Positions 17,673 to 28,641 of a DNA stretch of 64,000 nucleotides are shown piece by piece (within the stretch, counting starts at the first letter, position 1; every line of letters starts with the position of its first letter). Below the pieces are notes generated by a model. That model was not told the DNA's origin and did not search any database. It saw only the letters and a program-made list of their open reading frames with translations. The stretch is taken from NCBI RefSeq assembly GCF_022809095.1, contig NZ_JALAZE010000001.1, forward strand, positions 1 to 64,000, given 5' to 3'. A program made the position numbers and the translations under genes. The stretch is from Bacillus kexueae. Its GTDB lineage: Bacteria; Bacillota; Bacilli; Bacillales; Aeribacillaceae.

Positions 17673-18104
17673 ATGTCACAACAGTCGACATTTGATCCAT
17701 TTACGATGTGGAAATCTTTTTATGACAAAATGGAAGGCAACTGGAGTGAAGTTCTGCAAGAGTCCATGAAAAAAGAATCTTTCGCTGAGTGGATGGGTCA
17801 ATCTTTAAACACATTTTTACTTTATCAAGATTTTATTCAAAAAACGACAGAAAGTTATTTGAAGCAAATGAATATGCCAACTCGCGATGAAGTATCAAAC
17901 GTTGCTTCCCTCGTTATCTCTTTAGAAGATAAAGTGGAACAACTCGATGATAAAGTAGAAGATTTTATCAACGATAAACAGCTTTCAAGTGAAATTACAC
18001 GGTTAAAATCGAATGTTTCAAAATTGGATAAAAAATTAGATCAGCTTATCACCTTACTAGAATCTAGCACAACGAAAAAAGAAGCGGTTAAATCCGACAA
18101 ATAA
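17673..18104 (+). CDS. phaR: Class IV PHA synthase subunit PhaR
   Basis: About 143 residues from ATG 17673; the TTG at 17664 abuts the ribosome site AAAAGGGG. The N-terminal SQQSTFDPFTMWKSFYDKME and QSLNTFLLYQDFIQKTTESY are typical of PhaR, followed by a coiled coil of repeated acidic heptads (KVEQLDDKVEDFINDKQ). PhaR pairs with PhaC to form the active class IV PHA synthase of bacilli. First gene of phaR-phaB-phaC. Confidence 0.92.
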   Translation: MSQQSTFDPFTMWKSFYDKMEGNWSEVLQESMKKESFAEWMGQSLNTFLLYQDFIQKTTESYLKQMNMPTRDEVSNVASLVISLEDKVEQLDDKVEDFINDKQLSSEITRLKSNVSKLDKKLDQLITLLESSTTKKEAVKSDK

Positions 18105-18134
18105 TTTGAAATTTCTATAACAGGGGTGTTATTC

Positions 18135-18911
18135 ATGAGTTTAGTAGAAACGAATGTACTTAAAGATGGTTCGAAAAAATTAGCCGGAAAAATCGCAATT
18201 GTTACAGGTGGTTCTAGAGGAATTGGTGCAGAAATCGCAAAAACGCTCGCTAGTCATGGTGCAGTTGTTGTCATTAACTACAACAACAGTCCTGACGCAG
18301 CTGAAAACGTTGTGCAAGATATCGCAAATGAAGGCGGAAAAGCTGTTACATGTAAAGCGAACGTATCGAATTTGGACGAAGCAAAGTCACTTATTGCTTT
18401 CACGAAAGAGCGATTCGGTAAGATTGATATTTTAGTTAACAATGCTGGTATTACACGTGACCGTACGTTCAAAAAAATGTCTGAAGAGGATTGGAAAGCT
18501 GTCATTGATGTAAATTTAAACAGCGTATACCATATGACCTCTTCCGTTATTAATGAAATGCTGGATCAAAAGTACGGTCGAATCATTAACATTAGCTCGA
18601 TTATTGGCCAAGCAGGTGGATTTGGTCAAACAAATTACAGTGCTGCGAAAGCAGGAATGATTGGTTTTACAAAGTCGCTTGCATTAGAAACAGCTCGCAA
18701 AGGCATTACAGTAAATGCAATCTGCCCTGGATTTATTGAAACGGAAATGGTTGCAGCTATGCCGGATGAAGTGTTACAAAAAACAGTTAATAAAATACCA
18801 GTTGGTCGCTTAGGTCAACCACAGGAAATTGCTGAAGCTGTTTTATTCCTTGCTGAAAGTGAATATATTACAGGTCAATGTTTAAACGTTAACGGTGGCT
18901 TATATATGTAA
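18135..18911 (+). CDS. phaB: Acetoacetyl-CoA reductase PhaB
   Basis: The 258-residue short-chain dehydrogenase starts at ATG 18135 after CAGGGGTG. The cofactor motif IVTGGSRGIGAEIAK is near residue 18, NNAG near 95, and the catalytic Ser-Tyr-Lys set lies in NISSIIGQ and TNYSAAKAG. It reduces acetoacetyl-CoA to (R)-3-hydroxybutyryl-CoA with NADPH, the monomer for PHB. It resembles FabG; the position between phaR and phaC decides the call. Confidence 0.92.
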   Translation: MSLVETNVLKDGSKKLAGKIAIVTGGSRGIGAEIAKTLASHGAVVVINYNNSPDAAENVVQDIANEGGKAVTCKANVSNLDEAKSLIAFTKERFGKIDILVNNAGITRDRTFKKMSEEDWKAVIDVNLNSVYHMTSSVINEMLDQKYGRIINISSIIGQAGGFGQTNYSAAKAGMIGFTKSLALETARKGITVNAICPGFIETEMVAAMPDEVLQKTVNKIPVGRLGQPQEIAEAVLFLAESEYITGQCLNVNGGLYM

Positions 18912-18933
18912 TAACATCCTTATATTTTTAATA

Positions 18934-18970
18934 GGATAGGAGTCTTTCAAATGGAAGGCTCCTTCCCTTG
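18934..18970 (+). promoter_or_regulatory. Intercistronic hairpin between phaB and phaC
   Basis: GGAGTCTTTC and GAAGGCTCC can pair with GU and mismatched positions, followed by TTCCCTTGT. It is weaker than the true terminators here; it may attenuate or process the phaRBC message and so set PhaC levels. Confidence 0.35.
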
Positions 18971-18990
18971 TCATAAAAAGGAGGAAAAAT

Positions 18991-20073
18991 ATGAATCATT
19001 CATTATTTCATAGTGAAACTGAAAATTGGGTTCCAGAAGCTATCGAGAAAGATTTCCGTCGATTAAAACGAGTAACAGACGTTCTAACTACACAACCTGA
19101 ACCTCAAGTTGGTCAAACACCGAAAGAACTTATTTGGACGAAAAATAAAGCGAAGCTATACCGTTATCAACCTGCCAAAGAAAAAGCGTATAAAGTGCCG
19201 ATTTTGATGATTTATGCATTAATTAATAAACCGTACGTACTTGATTTGACACCTGGAAGTAGTTTAATTGAATATTTAACGGATCGTGGCCATGATGTTT
19301 ATTTGCTTGATTGGGGAACCCCAGGCTATGAGGATCAGCATATGAAGCTTGATGATTATATTATGGATTACATTCCGAAAGCATTTAAAAAAGTACTTCG
19401 TCATTCGAAAGCTGACGAAATTACACTCTTCGGATATTGTATGGGTGGAACAATGACTTCTATCTTTGCCGCTTTAAATCCGCAACTACCGATTCGTAAT
19501 ATCGTGTTTTTAACGAGTCCATTTGATTTTTCAGATGCTGGTTTGTTTTCAAATTGGCTAGATGAACGTTATTTTAATATCGATAAAATGGTAGATACGT
19601 TAGGAATTATTCCACCTGAAATGATTGATTTAGGAAACAAGATGTTAAAGCCGATCGTAAACTTCTTCGGTCCATATGTCACACTTGCTGATCGCATAGA
19701 AAACGAAAAGTTTGTGAAAAACTGGTCGTTAATGCAAAAGTGGGTGAATGATGGTGTGCCATTCCCTGGTGAAGCGTTCCGACAATGGATACGCGAGTTT
19801 TATCAACATAATAAATTAATTCATGATGAATTATCCATTCGTGGCTATAAAGTCGAGCTTCAAAACATTAAGGCTAACATTTTAAATATTGCGGCTGATC
19901 GTGACCATATTGCTACACCTAGCCAAGTCGAACCATTAATGAACAAAGTATCTAGTAAAGATAAGACCTTCCAATTAATGAAAGCCGGTCACGTCTCTGT
20001 CATTGTGGGAGGTACTGCTGTTAAAGTGACCTACCCTGCCATTGACGAATGGTTAAAAGAGCGTTCGAAATAA
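18991..20073 (+). CDS. phaC: Class IV polyhydroxyalkanoate synthase PhaC
   Basis: The 360-residue alpha/beta hydrolase has the lipase-like box FGYCMGGTM carrying the catalytic Cys (near residue 151), Asp in AADRDHIATPSQVE (near 306) and His in KAGHVSVIVGG (near 335). It polymerises (R)-3-hydroxyacyl-CoA into PHA on granule surfaces together with PhaR. The length is typical of class III/IV. AAAAGGAGG precedes the ATG. It is the last gene of the operon, followed by a strong terminator. Confidence 0.95.
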   Translation: MNHSLFHSETENWVPEAIEKDFRRLKRVTDVLTTQPEPQVGQTPKELIWTKNKAKLYRYQPAKEKAYKVPILMIYALINKPYVLDLTPGSSLIEYLTDRGHDVYLLDWGTPGYEDQHMKLDDYIMDYIPKAFKKVLRHSKADEITLFGYCMGGTMTSIFAALNPQLPIRNIVFLTSPFDFSDAGLFSNWLDERYFNIDKMVDTLGIIPPEMIDLGNKMLKPIVNFFGPYVTLADRIENEKFVKNWSLMQKWVNDGVPFPGEAFRQWIREFYQHNKLIHDELSIRGYKVELQNIKANILNIAADRDHIATPSQVEPLMNKVSSKDKTFQLMKAGHVSVIVGGTAVKVTYPAIDEWLKERSK

Positions 20074-20098
20074 CGAAATGAGGACTGTTTAATAAGTC

Positions 20099-20140
20099 AG
20101 CAAGTGGTGAATAATGATTACTTTTTCACCACTTGCTTTT
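20099..20140 (+). terminator. Terminator of phaRBC
   Basis: AGCAAGTGGTGAA pairs with TTCACCACTTGCT, followed by TTTTG. Confidence 0.88.
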
Positions 20141-20296
20141 GTATTTTTTAGTTATATTTTTGAAAGAGATCACAGAAGTGATGAGAAGAATGTTGTTTCC
20201 TTACGTACCCGACTGATACTAAAGCAAATTTCAATTTCATTTTGAAGAAAATACTTTACTGTTTTATCTGATTCTACTTTTCCTATAAACAGAATA

Positions 20297-20590
20297 ATAA
20301 GAAACATACATGATTTTACACTCACACCCCGGACATGAAAATTTATTCTCCCCGGGGTTTTTTCTTTCTACCATCTACCTATCATGATCGATCATTCAGC
20401 TCATAGGTAATTTTTATTTTCACAGAAAAGCGCAAGTCCTTAGGCGAAAGGCGCTGGAGGACCTGCGAGGAGGTTTTCGTCGCCACAGCAGGGCCGAATC
20501 GACCTGAGCTGATGGCGCTTGGAGCTAGACACCAAAAAACAGTAAAGAGAATACTTTAACACTTTATTGAACTTAAACTTTCTGTAACAA
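20297..20590 (-). repeat. Dispersed repeat family A, copy 3 (long form)
   Basis: Full-length inverted copy, read on the minus strand from GTTACAGAAAG (20590) to ATGTATGTTTCTTAT (20297). Its GTTACAG end lies 4 bases after the T-tract of the odhB terminator. It carries both the core and the CCCCGG/CCGGGG hairpin extension. The gap 20141-20296 shows no gene. Confidence 0.9.
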
Positions 20591-20592
20591 GT

Positions 20593-20624
20593 AAAAAGGA
20601 GCTGTGTAAAAAACACAGCTCCTC
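20593..20624 (-). terminator. Terminator of odhAB
   Basis: Minus strand AGGAGCTGTGT, loop, ACACAGCTCCT and five T. Confidence 0.9.
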
Positions 20625-20630
20625 TTCGTT

Positions 20631-21872
20631 TTAGCCTTCTAATAATAATTGTTCTGGATCTTCTAGTAACTCTTTAATTGTCGCAAGGAAGCTCACTGCT
20701 TCTTTTCCATCTATAATTCGATGGTCATATGATAGTGCAATATACATCATTGGACGGTTTTCCATTCTTTCTTCATCAATTGCAACTGGACGCAACTGAA
20801 TTTTGTGCATTCCTAAAATTCCAACTTGTGGTCCATTTAAAATCGGTGTAGAAAGAAGTGATCCAAATACTCCACCGTTTGTAATAGTGAATGTACCACC
20901 TTGTAGTTCTTTCAATGTTAATTTATTATCACGTGCTTTTTTAGCAAGGTTCAAAATTTCACGTTCAATTTGAGCAAATGTTAAGCGGTCTGCTTCACGC
21001 ACAACCGGTACGACTAAGCCGTCATCTGTAGATACGGCAACACCGATATCATAGTATTTTTTAAGAACAATTTCGTCACCTTGAATTTCCGCATTTAATA
21101 ACGGGAACTTCTTTAAAGCCGCCACAACCGCTTTTGTAAAGAAGGACATGAATCCTAGACGAACGTCGTGTTGTTCAAAGAACTGATCTTTGCGACGCTT
21201 ACGTAAATTCATTACAGCTGTCATATCAATTTCGTTAAATGTCGTTAACATTGCCGCTGTATGTTGTACTTCCACTAAACGCTTTGCAATTGTTTGACGG
21301 CGTCTTGTCATACGAACACGTTCTACTGGTTTTGTGTCATCCGAATTTGTTTGAACAACTGCTTGTCTAGGAGCAGGTGTTACTGCTTGCTGCACAGCTT
21401 GTGTTGGCTGTGGTTGTTCATACGATTCAATATCTTGAACTCGTACACGCCCTAATGGATCTTGGGTTGGTACTTCTGCTAAATTAATTCCTTTTTCACG
21501 CGCTAATTTCCGAGCTGCAGGTGATGCAATTGGTCTGTTTTTGACTTCTTGTTTCTCTTCAGTTGTTTGATTTGCTGGCTCACTCACAACTTCTTGACTT
21601 TCATTCTTTTCTTTAGCAGTAGGTGTGTTCGATTGACCACTTTCATCAATTACACCGATGACTTCACCTACTTGAACAGTGTCGCCCTCACCTTTATGAA
21701 CTTCCGCTAAAATTCCTTCATGTTCAGCTGTTATTTCGACATTTACTTTGTCTGTTTCAAGTTCTAAAATATATTCGCCCTTTTCTACTTTATCTCCAGG
21801 CTTTTTTAGCCAACTTGAAATTGTACCTTCAAAAATAGATTCTGCAAGCTCAGGAACTTTAATTTCCGCCAT
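20631..21872 (-). CDS. odhB: 2-oxoglutarate dehydrogenase E2, dihydrolipoyl succinyltransferase OdhB
   Basis: About 413 residues from ATG 21872 (the frame opens at TTG 21878). The N-terminal lipoyl domain (residues 1-75) carries the lipoylated Lys in [16 protein letters not shown]; a Gln/Pro/Ala linker and the peripheral-subunit-binding motif [19 protein letters not shown] follow. The C-terminal catalytic acetyltransferase domain has the active-site [18 protein letters not shown]. It transfers succinyl groups to CoA in the TCA cycle. It is 19 bp downstream of odhA, in one operon. Confidence 0.96.
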   Translation of the reverse strand: MAEIKVPELAESIFEGTISSWLKKPGDKVEKGEYILELETDKVNVEITAEHEGILAEVHKGEGDTVQVGEVIGVIDESGQSNTPTAKEKNESQEVVSEPANQTTEEKQEVKNRPIASPAARKLAREKGINLAEVPTQDPLGRVRVQDIESYEQPQPTQAVQQAVTPAPRQAVVQTNSDDTKPVERVRMTRRRQTIAKRLVEVQHTAAMLTTFNEIDMTAVMNLRKRRKDQFFEQHDVRLGFMSFFTKAVVAALKKFPLLNAEIQGDEIVLKKYYDIGVAVSTDDGLVVPVVREADRLTFAQIEREILNLAKKARDNKLTLKELQGGTFTITNGGVFGSLLSTPILNGPQVGILGMHKIQLRPVAIDEERMENRPMMYIALSYDHRIIDGKEAVSFLATIKELLEDPEQLLLEG

Positions 21873-21891
21873 GATCAAAAATCCCCCTTGT

Positions 21892-24738
21892 TTAATTCCG
21901 TGTTAGCGCTTTAGTTGTTAATGCTTCTGTTAGAATTCGGTTTTGTTCTTTTTTATGAACATTTGGATCTCCTTCAGCTGGAGACGAACGTCTTTCTCTT
22001 CCGATGTATTTTACATCGACTCCCTTAGGTGCCATTTCTCTTAATTGTGGGTCCATAAAAATCCAAGCACCCATATTTTTCGGTTCCTCTTGTACCCAAA
22101 CAATTTCTTCTAAGTTCGGGAAACGACTGAACAATCGCTCAAGTCCTTTTTTCGGGAATGGATATAATTGCTCGACTCGTGCAATGTGAAGCCAGTCTAG
22201 TGATGATTCTTTCGCAACTCGATCCGCTAAGTCAATCGCAATTTTGCCCGTACATAATACAAGTCTCTTCACTTCTTCAGGCTTCTCGCCTAACCCGTTC
22301 TGCTCCACAATCAATTCAAATGAACCATTTACAAGCTCTTGAACATCTGATACGGTATGTGGATTTCGCAATAAGCTTTTCGGAGTCATGATGATTAAAG
22401 GTCTTACTTCCTCACGTGTTAGCACAGCTGCTTGTCGGCGTAAAATGTGGAAGTATTGCGCTGCGCTCGTTACATTCGCTACCGTCCAGTTATTCTCAGC
22501 TGCTAGCTGTAAATATCGCTCCAAACGGCCACTTGAATGCTCTGGCCCTTGCCCTTCAAATCCATGTGGTAATAGCATTACGAGTCCAGATTTTTGTCCC
22601 CACTTCGCGCGTCCTGCCGAAATAAATTGATCAAACATTACTTGCGCTACGTTTGCGAAGTCGCCAAATTGCGCTTCCCATAGTACTAATGTTTCAGGAG
22701 AAAAGACGTTATAGCCGTATTCAAATCCTAAAACGGATACTTCTGATAACGGTGAATTATGAATCGCAAATGACGCGTTCGCATCTCTCATTTCATGTAA
22801 TGGAGAATATAATGCACCTGTTTCTGTATCATGCAATACAAGATGACGATGAGCAAACGTTCCACGCTCTGAGTCTTGTCCAGTAAGACGAATCGGCGTT
22901 CCATCTTTTAAAATCGTTGCAAAGGCAAACGCTTCTGCTAATGACCAATCAACTTTACGCTCAGAATCATATACTTTTGAACGACGTTCTAAAATTCGTT
23001 GAAGCTTTTTAAATGCATTAAATCCATCCGGCAGCTTAATTAAATCTTCATTTACTTGATTTAAAATCTCTTCTTCTACACCGGTCTGTAATTTTGGTAG
23101 TCCACAACTTACTGTTTCAGGAACGTGAATATCCTCAACTACATCACTTTTCTTAGGTACTTTTTCATAAGCTTCCTTGAGCTTACTTTCGATTTCTTCT
23201 TGCATTTCTTTGACGGCATCAGCAGTCGTAACGTTTGAAGCGACTAATTGATCCGCATAAATTTTTCGGATAGTGTCATGCTTTTGAATCTTTCCATATA
23301 ATAATGGATTCGTTGCCAATGGCTCATCCATTTCATTATGTCCGTAACGACGGTATCCAATTAAATCGATTAAGAAATCTTTATGAAACTTTTGGCGATA
23401 TAAATGCGCAATATAGATCGCAGCTAAGCATGCTTCCGGATCGTCTGCATTTACATGGATAATTGGGATTTCAAACCCTTTCGCTAAGTCACTCGCGTAT
23501 TTCGTTGATCTTGAATCTCTGCTTTCAGTCGTGAAACCAATCATATTATTAGCGATAATATGGATCGTTCCACCTGTTTTGTAGCCCGTTAATTGACTTA
23601 GATTCAACGTTTCGGCGACTACACCTTCACCTGGAAATGCAGCATCCCCGTGAATGAGTACGGCCATTGATTTCTTTTCATCTTGAACAGGATATCCTTT
23701 CTTCGAACGATCGTCTTGCGCCGCTCTCGTATATCCTTCTACAATCGGATCAATAAATTCTAAATGGCTCGGATTATTCGCTAACGTTAAACGAGCACGA
23801 ACCGTATTTTCTTCTTTAATCTGCTTATCTGCACCTAAATGATATTTTACGTCTCCGCTCCAGCCGTAGTTGATGCCAATAGAACCTTCTGAAGGAACGA
23901 GCTCTTTATTTGGAGCATGTTGGAATTCTGAGAAAATTAATTCATAAGGCTTTCCAAGGACATGAGCGAGCACACTTAAGCGTCCACGGTGAGCCATACC
24001 AATATTAATATTATTCGTTCCATGTTGAACCGCTTCTTGAATTAATTCATCTAACATCGGAACGAGCATGTCGAGTCCTTCAATAGAAAAGCGCTTTTGT
24101 CCAACAAATGTACGGTGTAAGAAACTTTCAAATCCTTCAACTTCTGAAAGTCGCTTTAATAAGGAAAGACGTTTTTCATCGGATAGATCTCGGAAGATTT
24201 GTCCTGATTCCACCATTTCATTTAACCACTGTTTTTCTTCAATTTCATGAACGTGCTGAAATTCAAAAGCAATGGTTTTCGTATACACTTCTTTTAAATA
24301 TTCAATCGCCTGAACCCCGTTTTTAACATGGTCAGGAGCATTTGGACATAATATCTTTGCTGGAATTTCGATTAAATCTTCCATAGAAAGTCCATATCGA
24401 TATAAATCAACGACATCCCGATATTCTGGCTTAATACCCATCGGATAAATAGAAGCATTCAAATGACCATATGTACGGATATCTTCTGCAAGTTTAACCG
24501 CAGATGCGACTTTTTGTAGTTTTTGAATACTGTACGTCATTTGTTCTGCTTGGGAAATCGTTGTCCCCTCTTCGTTTGAAACTTGTGGAGCCCCCCAAGC
24601 ATCAAACATCCCGCGAAGTTCTTCATCAATCGAACTTGGGTCTTGTAAATACTGTTCATAAAGTTCCATGACATATCCTAAATTCGGACCGTGAAAATGT
24701 TGCCATGGATGGACGCGACTACCTGATTGTTGTTCCAT
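21892..24738 (-). CDS. odhA: 2-oxoglutarate dehydrogenase E1 component OdhA
   Basis: The 948-residue protein is close to B. subtilis OdhA in length. The thiamine-diphosphate binding part is visible: [39 protein letters not shown] and NNMIGFTT, and the transketolase-like C-terminal half has [18 protein letters not shown] and [20 protein letters not shown]. It decarboxylates 2-oxoglutarate and succinylates the lipoyl group of OdhB in the TCA cycle. ATG follows GGGGG by 11 bases. It starts an operon with odhB. Confidence 0.97.
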   Translation of the reverse strand: MEQQSGSRVHPWQHFHGPNLGYVMELYEQYLQDPSSIDEELRGMFDAWGAPQVSNEEGTTISQAEQMTYSIQKLQKVASAVKLAEDIRTYGHLNASIYPMGIKPEYRDVVDLYRYGLSMEDLIEIPAKILCPNAPDHVKNGVQAIEYLKEVYTKTIAFEFQHVHEIEEKQWLNEMVESGQIFRDLSDEKRLSLLKRLSEVEGFESFLHRTFVGQKRFSIEGLDMLVPMLDELIQEAVQHGTNNINIGMAHRGRLSVLAHVLGKPYELIFSEFQHAPNKELVPSEGSIGINYGWSGDVKYHLGADKQIKEENTVRARLTLANNPSHLEFIDPIVEGYTRAAQDDRSKKGYPVQDEKKSMAVLIHGDAAFPGEGVVAETLNLSQLTGYKTGGTIHIIANNMIGFTTESRDSRSTKYASDLAKGFEIPIIHVNADDPEACLAAIYIAHLYRQKFHKDFLIDLIGYRRYGHNEMDEPLATNPLLYGKIQKHDTIRKIYADQLVASNVTTADAVKEMQEEIESKLKEAYEKVPKKSDVVEDIHVPETVSCGLPKLQTGVEEEILNQVNEDLIKLPDGFNAFKKLQRILERRSKVYDSERKVDWSLAEAFAFATILKDGTPIRLTGQDSERGTFAHRHLVLHDTETGALYSPLHEMRDANASFAIHNSPLSEVSVLGFEYGYNVFSPETLVLWEAQFGDFANVAQVMFDQFISAGRAKWGQKSGLVMLLPHGFEGQGPEHSSGRLERYLQLAAENNWTVANVTSAAQYFHILRRQAAVLTREEVRPLIIMTPKSLLRNPHTVSDVQELVNGSFELIVEQNGLGEKPEEVKRLVLCTGKIAIDLADRVAKESSLDWLHIARVEQLYPFPKKGLERLFSRFPNLEEIVWVQEEPKNMGAWIFMDPQLREMAPKGVDVKYIGRERRSSPAEGDPNVHKKEQNRILTEALTTKALTRN

Positions 24739-25458
24739 CTCGCAAAAACCCCCAATGATCTCTTAATCATTAGAATCATGTATTAATTCTGAAAAGTTAA
24801 AATTTAATTCACGTTTATACTACTCAATGCATCAACTGAATAATTGTAAAATGATAGTAGTATAAAACGCTTCCAAATGTATTTTAACACTATTTACCTT
24901 CATACTCCAATAAAAATTACTTAAAAATTAACATTTGCACGAAAGAATTTTATGTTTTGTACCGCGGACTGAATTTTTGTTCTTTTTAACAGAATAATAA
25001 TCCGTCATAAACGTCCATTTCATAACAAATCACATATACTTTTTCGTAAAATTACTTATATACAAGAAACAAAACGATTAGTATGTTTCTAACTAAATAA
25101 TATTAATGTAGCTAAAATCATTTATTAGGCTGTTTTCATATATATAGTTAGTTTTACAAGGAATAAGTAATAGATAATTATCATTACAATATTGAATAGA
25201 GATTACCCTAAACCATGTATATTATTCGTCCTAAAAAGGTCGTTTTCTAAAAGATTGTTGTTTATGGTTGTATCATTCAATGCGAATGGTGGACGTTTTC
25301 CTCAGGAAAACCTGTCTTCTTTCGGGCTACCAGACTGGTGATAAGTAGAAATCTGCTCGTAATCCTCGCAATATCTCCTTTATCTGTGACCTCTCATTCT
25401 GTTAGACAGTCTCCTTAATTTGCACGATCTCAGCGGAATCATCTGCAATTACTGTTTC
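24739..25458. other. Long AT-rich non-coding gap upstream of odhA
   Basis: About 720 bases without a credible gene. The part next to odhA must hold its promoter, but I could not choose a convincing -35/-10 pair. From about 25240 to 25440 there is GC-richer sequence with weak resemblance to family B (start AAAGATTGTTGTTTATGG), probably a decayed copy. Confidence 0.5.
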
Positions 25459-25566
25459 CACTGGAGGGCCGAAGCGATCCGAGCAGATGACGCTTGGAGC
25501 TAGACACCAAAAAACTGTAAAGATAATACTCTAACACTTAATTGAACTTAAACTCTCTGTAACAAG
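25459..25566 (-). repeat. Dispersed repeat family A, copy 4 (truncated)
   Basis: Only the GTTACAG half survives: minus strand TGTTACAGAGAG, then TTTTTTGGTGTCTAGCTCC, ending near 25459. The GTTACAG end sits 6 bases after the T-tract of the yojO terminator. Confidence 0.85.
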
Positions 25567-25568
25567 AA

Positions 25569-25607
25569 CAAAAAATCCAGAAAGTGTTTACTACACCTTC
25601 TGGATTT
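25569..25607 (-). terminator. Terminator of yojN-yojO
   Basis: Minus strand AATCCAGAAGGTGT, loop, ACACTTTCTGGATT followed by TTTTG. Confidence 0.88.
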
Positions 25608-25609
25608 AA

Positions 25610-27535
25610 TTACATGATAATACTTTTTTGTAACAGTTTCTTTAATAATGGGAATAAAATATCTGGCAACTCATTAATATCTGGAACGATGATACTGTAG
25701 TTTCCATATATATTTTCAATGGTTTTTCGGACACTTTCTTCTACTTCCCCATTGGACAAGAAGATATTAATGCATTCAATACCAGCCTTCCTTGCTTCAA
25801 GAACCGCTTCATGCGTATCAACGATTCCATTTTGTTCATAACCAAAAGCTGCAGGCTCACCATCAGAAAATACAATCAAAAACTTTTGCTTTTCTGTTCT
25901 CCTTTGAAGTCGTTTCGTCATGTGCCGAATAGCAAAACCATCACGATTATCTTCTTGCGGCTCTAATTGTACGATTTCTGGACCTTTAGAAGGTTGAGAA
26001 GATGTTTCAAATTTAATCACATGTTGAAAATAGTTCGGTTGATACGTCTCCGTTGCATCTTGAGTATCCTCCCAAAAGCCGATGATTTCATGAGGCACTA
26101 AAACGCTTTTTAGCGCTTCATGAAAGAGAGTAATACCTCGTTTCGTTTCCTCCATTTTATCAAACATCGATGCTGAACAATCGACTAATAATGTAAAAAC
26201 TGCATCAATTTCGGAAGATGGATGTTCTTTTTTGTAAAACATTCTCGGGTTTTCTTCAGTGAAAAGGCGGACGAGCTTCTTGCTTAAGCGACCGTAATGA
26301 TAATCTGTTTTCGGTCGTTGCTTTTTGTGTTCCAACATTTTTTGGATGATGTTTTTCAACTTTTTTTGGTAGGTAATGATTTCTTTTTTGTACGTATCAT
26401 ACTTTTGCTTATCTTGGACGGTTACGGGCAAAATGTCCTTCGTTAAGGCAGTTGCATACTTGTTTTCCTTCCCATAAGAGGATTTTCCTGCAGCCTCATC
26501 TGTATCTTCATACAGACGATCAGCCTCCAGTTCTGAATAATCATTTTGAGAAGTCTGCTGACTACGCCCATGTACTAACCCGAGTGCTTGGTCATGAGAA
26601 TCGCCTTCTCGAGCCGTTCCTTCTCCTAAAATATCTGTTTTCGTCCCGTGTTCTAAATCAAATTGTAGAAAGCTTTTTGTTGGTTTACTCGTTTCCCGAT
26701 GCCAAGTTGGAAGCTTATCTTCATGAACATCTTCGTCCCCTTCTTTCGCATCCTTCAATACATCATCATTACTTAACCCATCTTTTCGTTTTAAATCATC
26801 AAACGTTAAACCGCTCGATTCTTCTATTAAATCGAGTTCAGGTAAAATAAAGTATGAGCTAAACAGATCTTTGGAAAGAACTTCTTCTAGCACTTCAATT
26901 GTTTCTAAAACAATGTCATTTATATCCAGTGTCGATGCTGCATCAAATGAACGAGTAAGTTGCTGTTTTAAAAATGGCACTACTAAATCAATTTTTTCTT
27001 CTATTGGAGGCAATTCTTCCAAAGGTGATGTCGCATTTAACAATAGGTATAGACCATTAAATAATGCGTCTGTATAAACACTGCGGTCCAAGTTCGCTTT
27101 TAATTGTGTTTCATAATACTTTCGGTACATGCGCCTTCTAGCCTCAAACGCTTTTTTTGTTCCGGGTCTTAGACGCACTATTTCATCTTCAAGTCGTTGA
27201 TCTTCTAACATCATAAACAGCTGCCGGGCGAAATTTTGTAAAGGTGATTGCTTTACTTTCTTTAAAAACGATTCCATTACTGTAAAGTCGGTGTCAAAAT
27301 AACTCCCAAGGCTACGAAGATAGACATCGGTCTTTAAACCATACATTTTATCCTTTAAGGGCCGATGATTCCAAAAATGGGTGACGTAAATATTTTTTTC
27401 AACCGGGTGATAATAGGACTGTACCCCAAATTTCACCTCAACTTCGGTATCTTTCGTCAATGCTTTTGCTAGATCAATTAGTTCCATAAAAGCAAAAGAA
27501 TCGACGACTTCGTCATTAAATTTAATAAATCTCAT
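25610..27535 (-). CDS. yojO: VWA-domain protein, partner of a MoxR ATPase (YojO-like)
   Basis: About 641 residues from ATG 27535; the GTG at 27550 lies inside the ribosome region. The C-terminal von Willebrand A domain (about residues 440-640) has an intact MIDAS motif DCSASMFDK and later FSDGEPAAFGYE. The N-terminal 250 residues are helical and the middle is acidic. Such proteins resemble NorD/CbbO and work with MoxR AAA ATPases to remodel or metallate a target protein. It directly follows yojN. The client is unknown. Confidence 0.85.
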   Translation of the reverse strand: MRFIKFNDEVVDSFAFMELIDLAKALTKDTEVEVKFGVQSYYHPVEKNIYVTHFWNHRPLKDKMYGLKTDVYLRSLGSYFDTDFTVMESFLKKVKQSPLQNFARQLFMMLEDQRLEDEIVRLRPGTKKAFEARRRMYRKYYETQLKANLDRSVYTDALFNGLYLLLNATSPLEELPPIEEKIDLVVPFLKQQLTRSFDAASTLDINDIVLETIEVLEEVLSKDLFSSYFILPELDLIEESSGLTFDDLKRKDGLSNDDVLKDAKEGDEDVHEDKLPTWHRETSKPTKSFLQFDLEHGTKTDILGEGTAREGDSHDQALGLVHGRSQQTSQNDYSELEADRLYEDTDEAAGKSSYGKENKYATALTKDILPVTVQDKQKYDTYKKEIITYQKKLKNIIQKMLEHKKQRPKTDYHYGRLSKKLVRLFTEENPRMFYKKEHPSSEIDAVFTLLVDCSASMFDKMEETKRGITLFHEALKSVLVPHEIIGFWEDTQDATETYQPNYFQHVIKFETSSQPSKGPEIVQLEPQEDNRDGFAIRHMTKRLQRRTEKQKFLIVFSDGEPAAFGYEQNGIVDTHEAVLEARKAGIECINIFLSNGEVEESVRKTIENIYGNYSIIVPDINELPDILFPLLKKLLQKSIIM

Positions 27536-27546
27536 AGACGAAACCC

Positions 27547-28431
27547 TCACTCAAAGATTGTTTCTGCAACATTTCGAATTGCCGCTTTTTCTCTCTCGTC
27601 TTCTAATTTCCCAATGATTCCTCGTTCAATTGCTCGTTTCGGTGGAATGTATACAGCTAAATCACATGTATCTAACAATGCGCGAATAGATGCCGCTTCT
27701 TCTGACATTTGTCCATTTTGAACTTGTCCAATTATATCGGTAGATAATGTGACAAACTGCTCAATCAATTGTTCATTGGAAAGCTTTGATTGGGCTTGGA
27801 TAACTTTTTTTAGTGTGACCCCCGAAATATAAGGAACGTCGATAATAACAAAGCGATTTTTCAACGCTTCATTCAACGGTACGGTTCCAACATACCCTTC
27901 GTTAATTGCAGCAATGACTCCAAACCCTTCTTTCGCTCGTATGACTTCCCCAGTAAACGGATTGGTAATCGTTTTACGGTAGTCTAGTACTCCATTTAGA
28001 ATCGGGAGTGTCTCTGGCTTTGCCATATTAATCTCATCTATATAGAGTAAGTGCCCTTGCTTCATCGCTTTAATAACCGGTCCTTCGACAAATGAGATGA
28101 CTTGCTTCTCATCAACATAGTCAATTGTTTTATAACCTAATAATGCTTCCGCATCTAAATCAACCGAACAGTTGATGCTATGCATCGGCTGAGAGTATGT
28201 TGCGGATAACGTTTCCGCTAACTTTGTCTTTCCAGAACCTGTAGGTCCTTTTAATAAAACATTTTTTCCGAGCGATAATGCAATTAATGCATCTTCTAAT
28301 ATTTTTGAATCTTGAGCAACATATCCTCCTGCTCCGATCAGTCTTTGTTCTTCAGAGCTTTGATTTGATTGATATCGCTCCTGAATCATTTTTTGAATCT
28401 CTTCAGGTAATGTTTGTACGAATTGACTCAT
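27547..28431 (-). CDS. yojN: MoxR-family AAA ATPase (YojN-like)
   Basis: The 294-residue protein has Walker [18 protein letters not shown] near residue 60, Walker [18 protein letters not shown] near 125, and sensor regions [10 protein letters not shown] and [10 protein letters not shown]. MoxR ATPases act as chaperones for metal-enzyme maturation, usually with a VWA partner, here the next gene (12 bp between the stop and the chosen start). B. subtilis yojN-yojO next to odhA has the same layout. The biochemical role is not established. Confidence 0.88.
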   Translation of the reverse strand: MSQFVQTLPEEIQKMIQERYQSNQSSEEQRLIGAGGYVAQDSKILEDALIALSLGKNVLLKGPTGSGKTKLAETLSATYSQPMHSINCSVDLDAEALLGYKTIDYVDEKQVISFVEGPVIKAMKQGHLLYIDEINMAKPETLPILNGVLDYRKTITNPFTGEVIRAKEGFGVIAAINEGYVGTVPLNEALKNRFVIIDVPYISGVTLKKVIQAQSKLSNEQLIEQFVTLSTDIIGQVQNGQMSEEAASIRALLDTCDLAVYIPPKRAIERGIIGKLEDEREKAAIRNVAETIFE

Positions 28432-28593
28432 AACGTAACCCTTTCTACTATGAATATTCTAAGCTTAAATTTTACCTAAAAATTAAATGAATGAAAAGGA
28501 ATTAACTACGAAAAACAAAAGAATACGAGTCACGTTTTCCCGATTACAGTTCATCCGTTTAGTTGTGAACTTAATATCTTTATAAGAACATTG

Positions 28594-28626
28594 AAAAGCG
28601 CAGAGGTTATAGTCCCCTGCGCTTTT
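28594..28626. terminator. Hairpin between the P-loop kinase gene and yojN
   Basis: AAAAGCGCAG and CTGCGCTTTT form a stem flanked by A and T runs. It can end the minus-strand transcript of the upstream gene region or act in both directions. Confidence 0.8.
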
Positions 28627-28641
28627 AATATCTCATCACAG

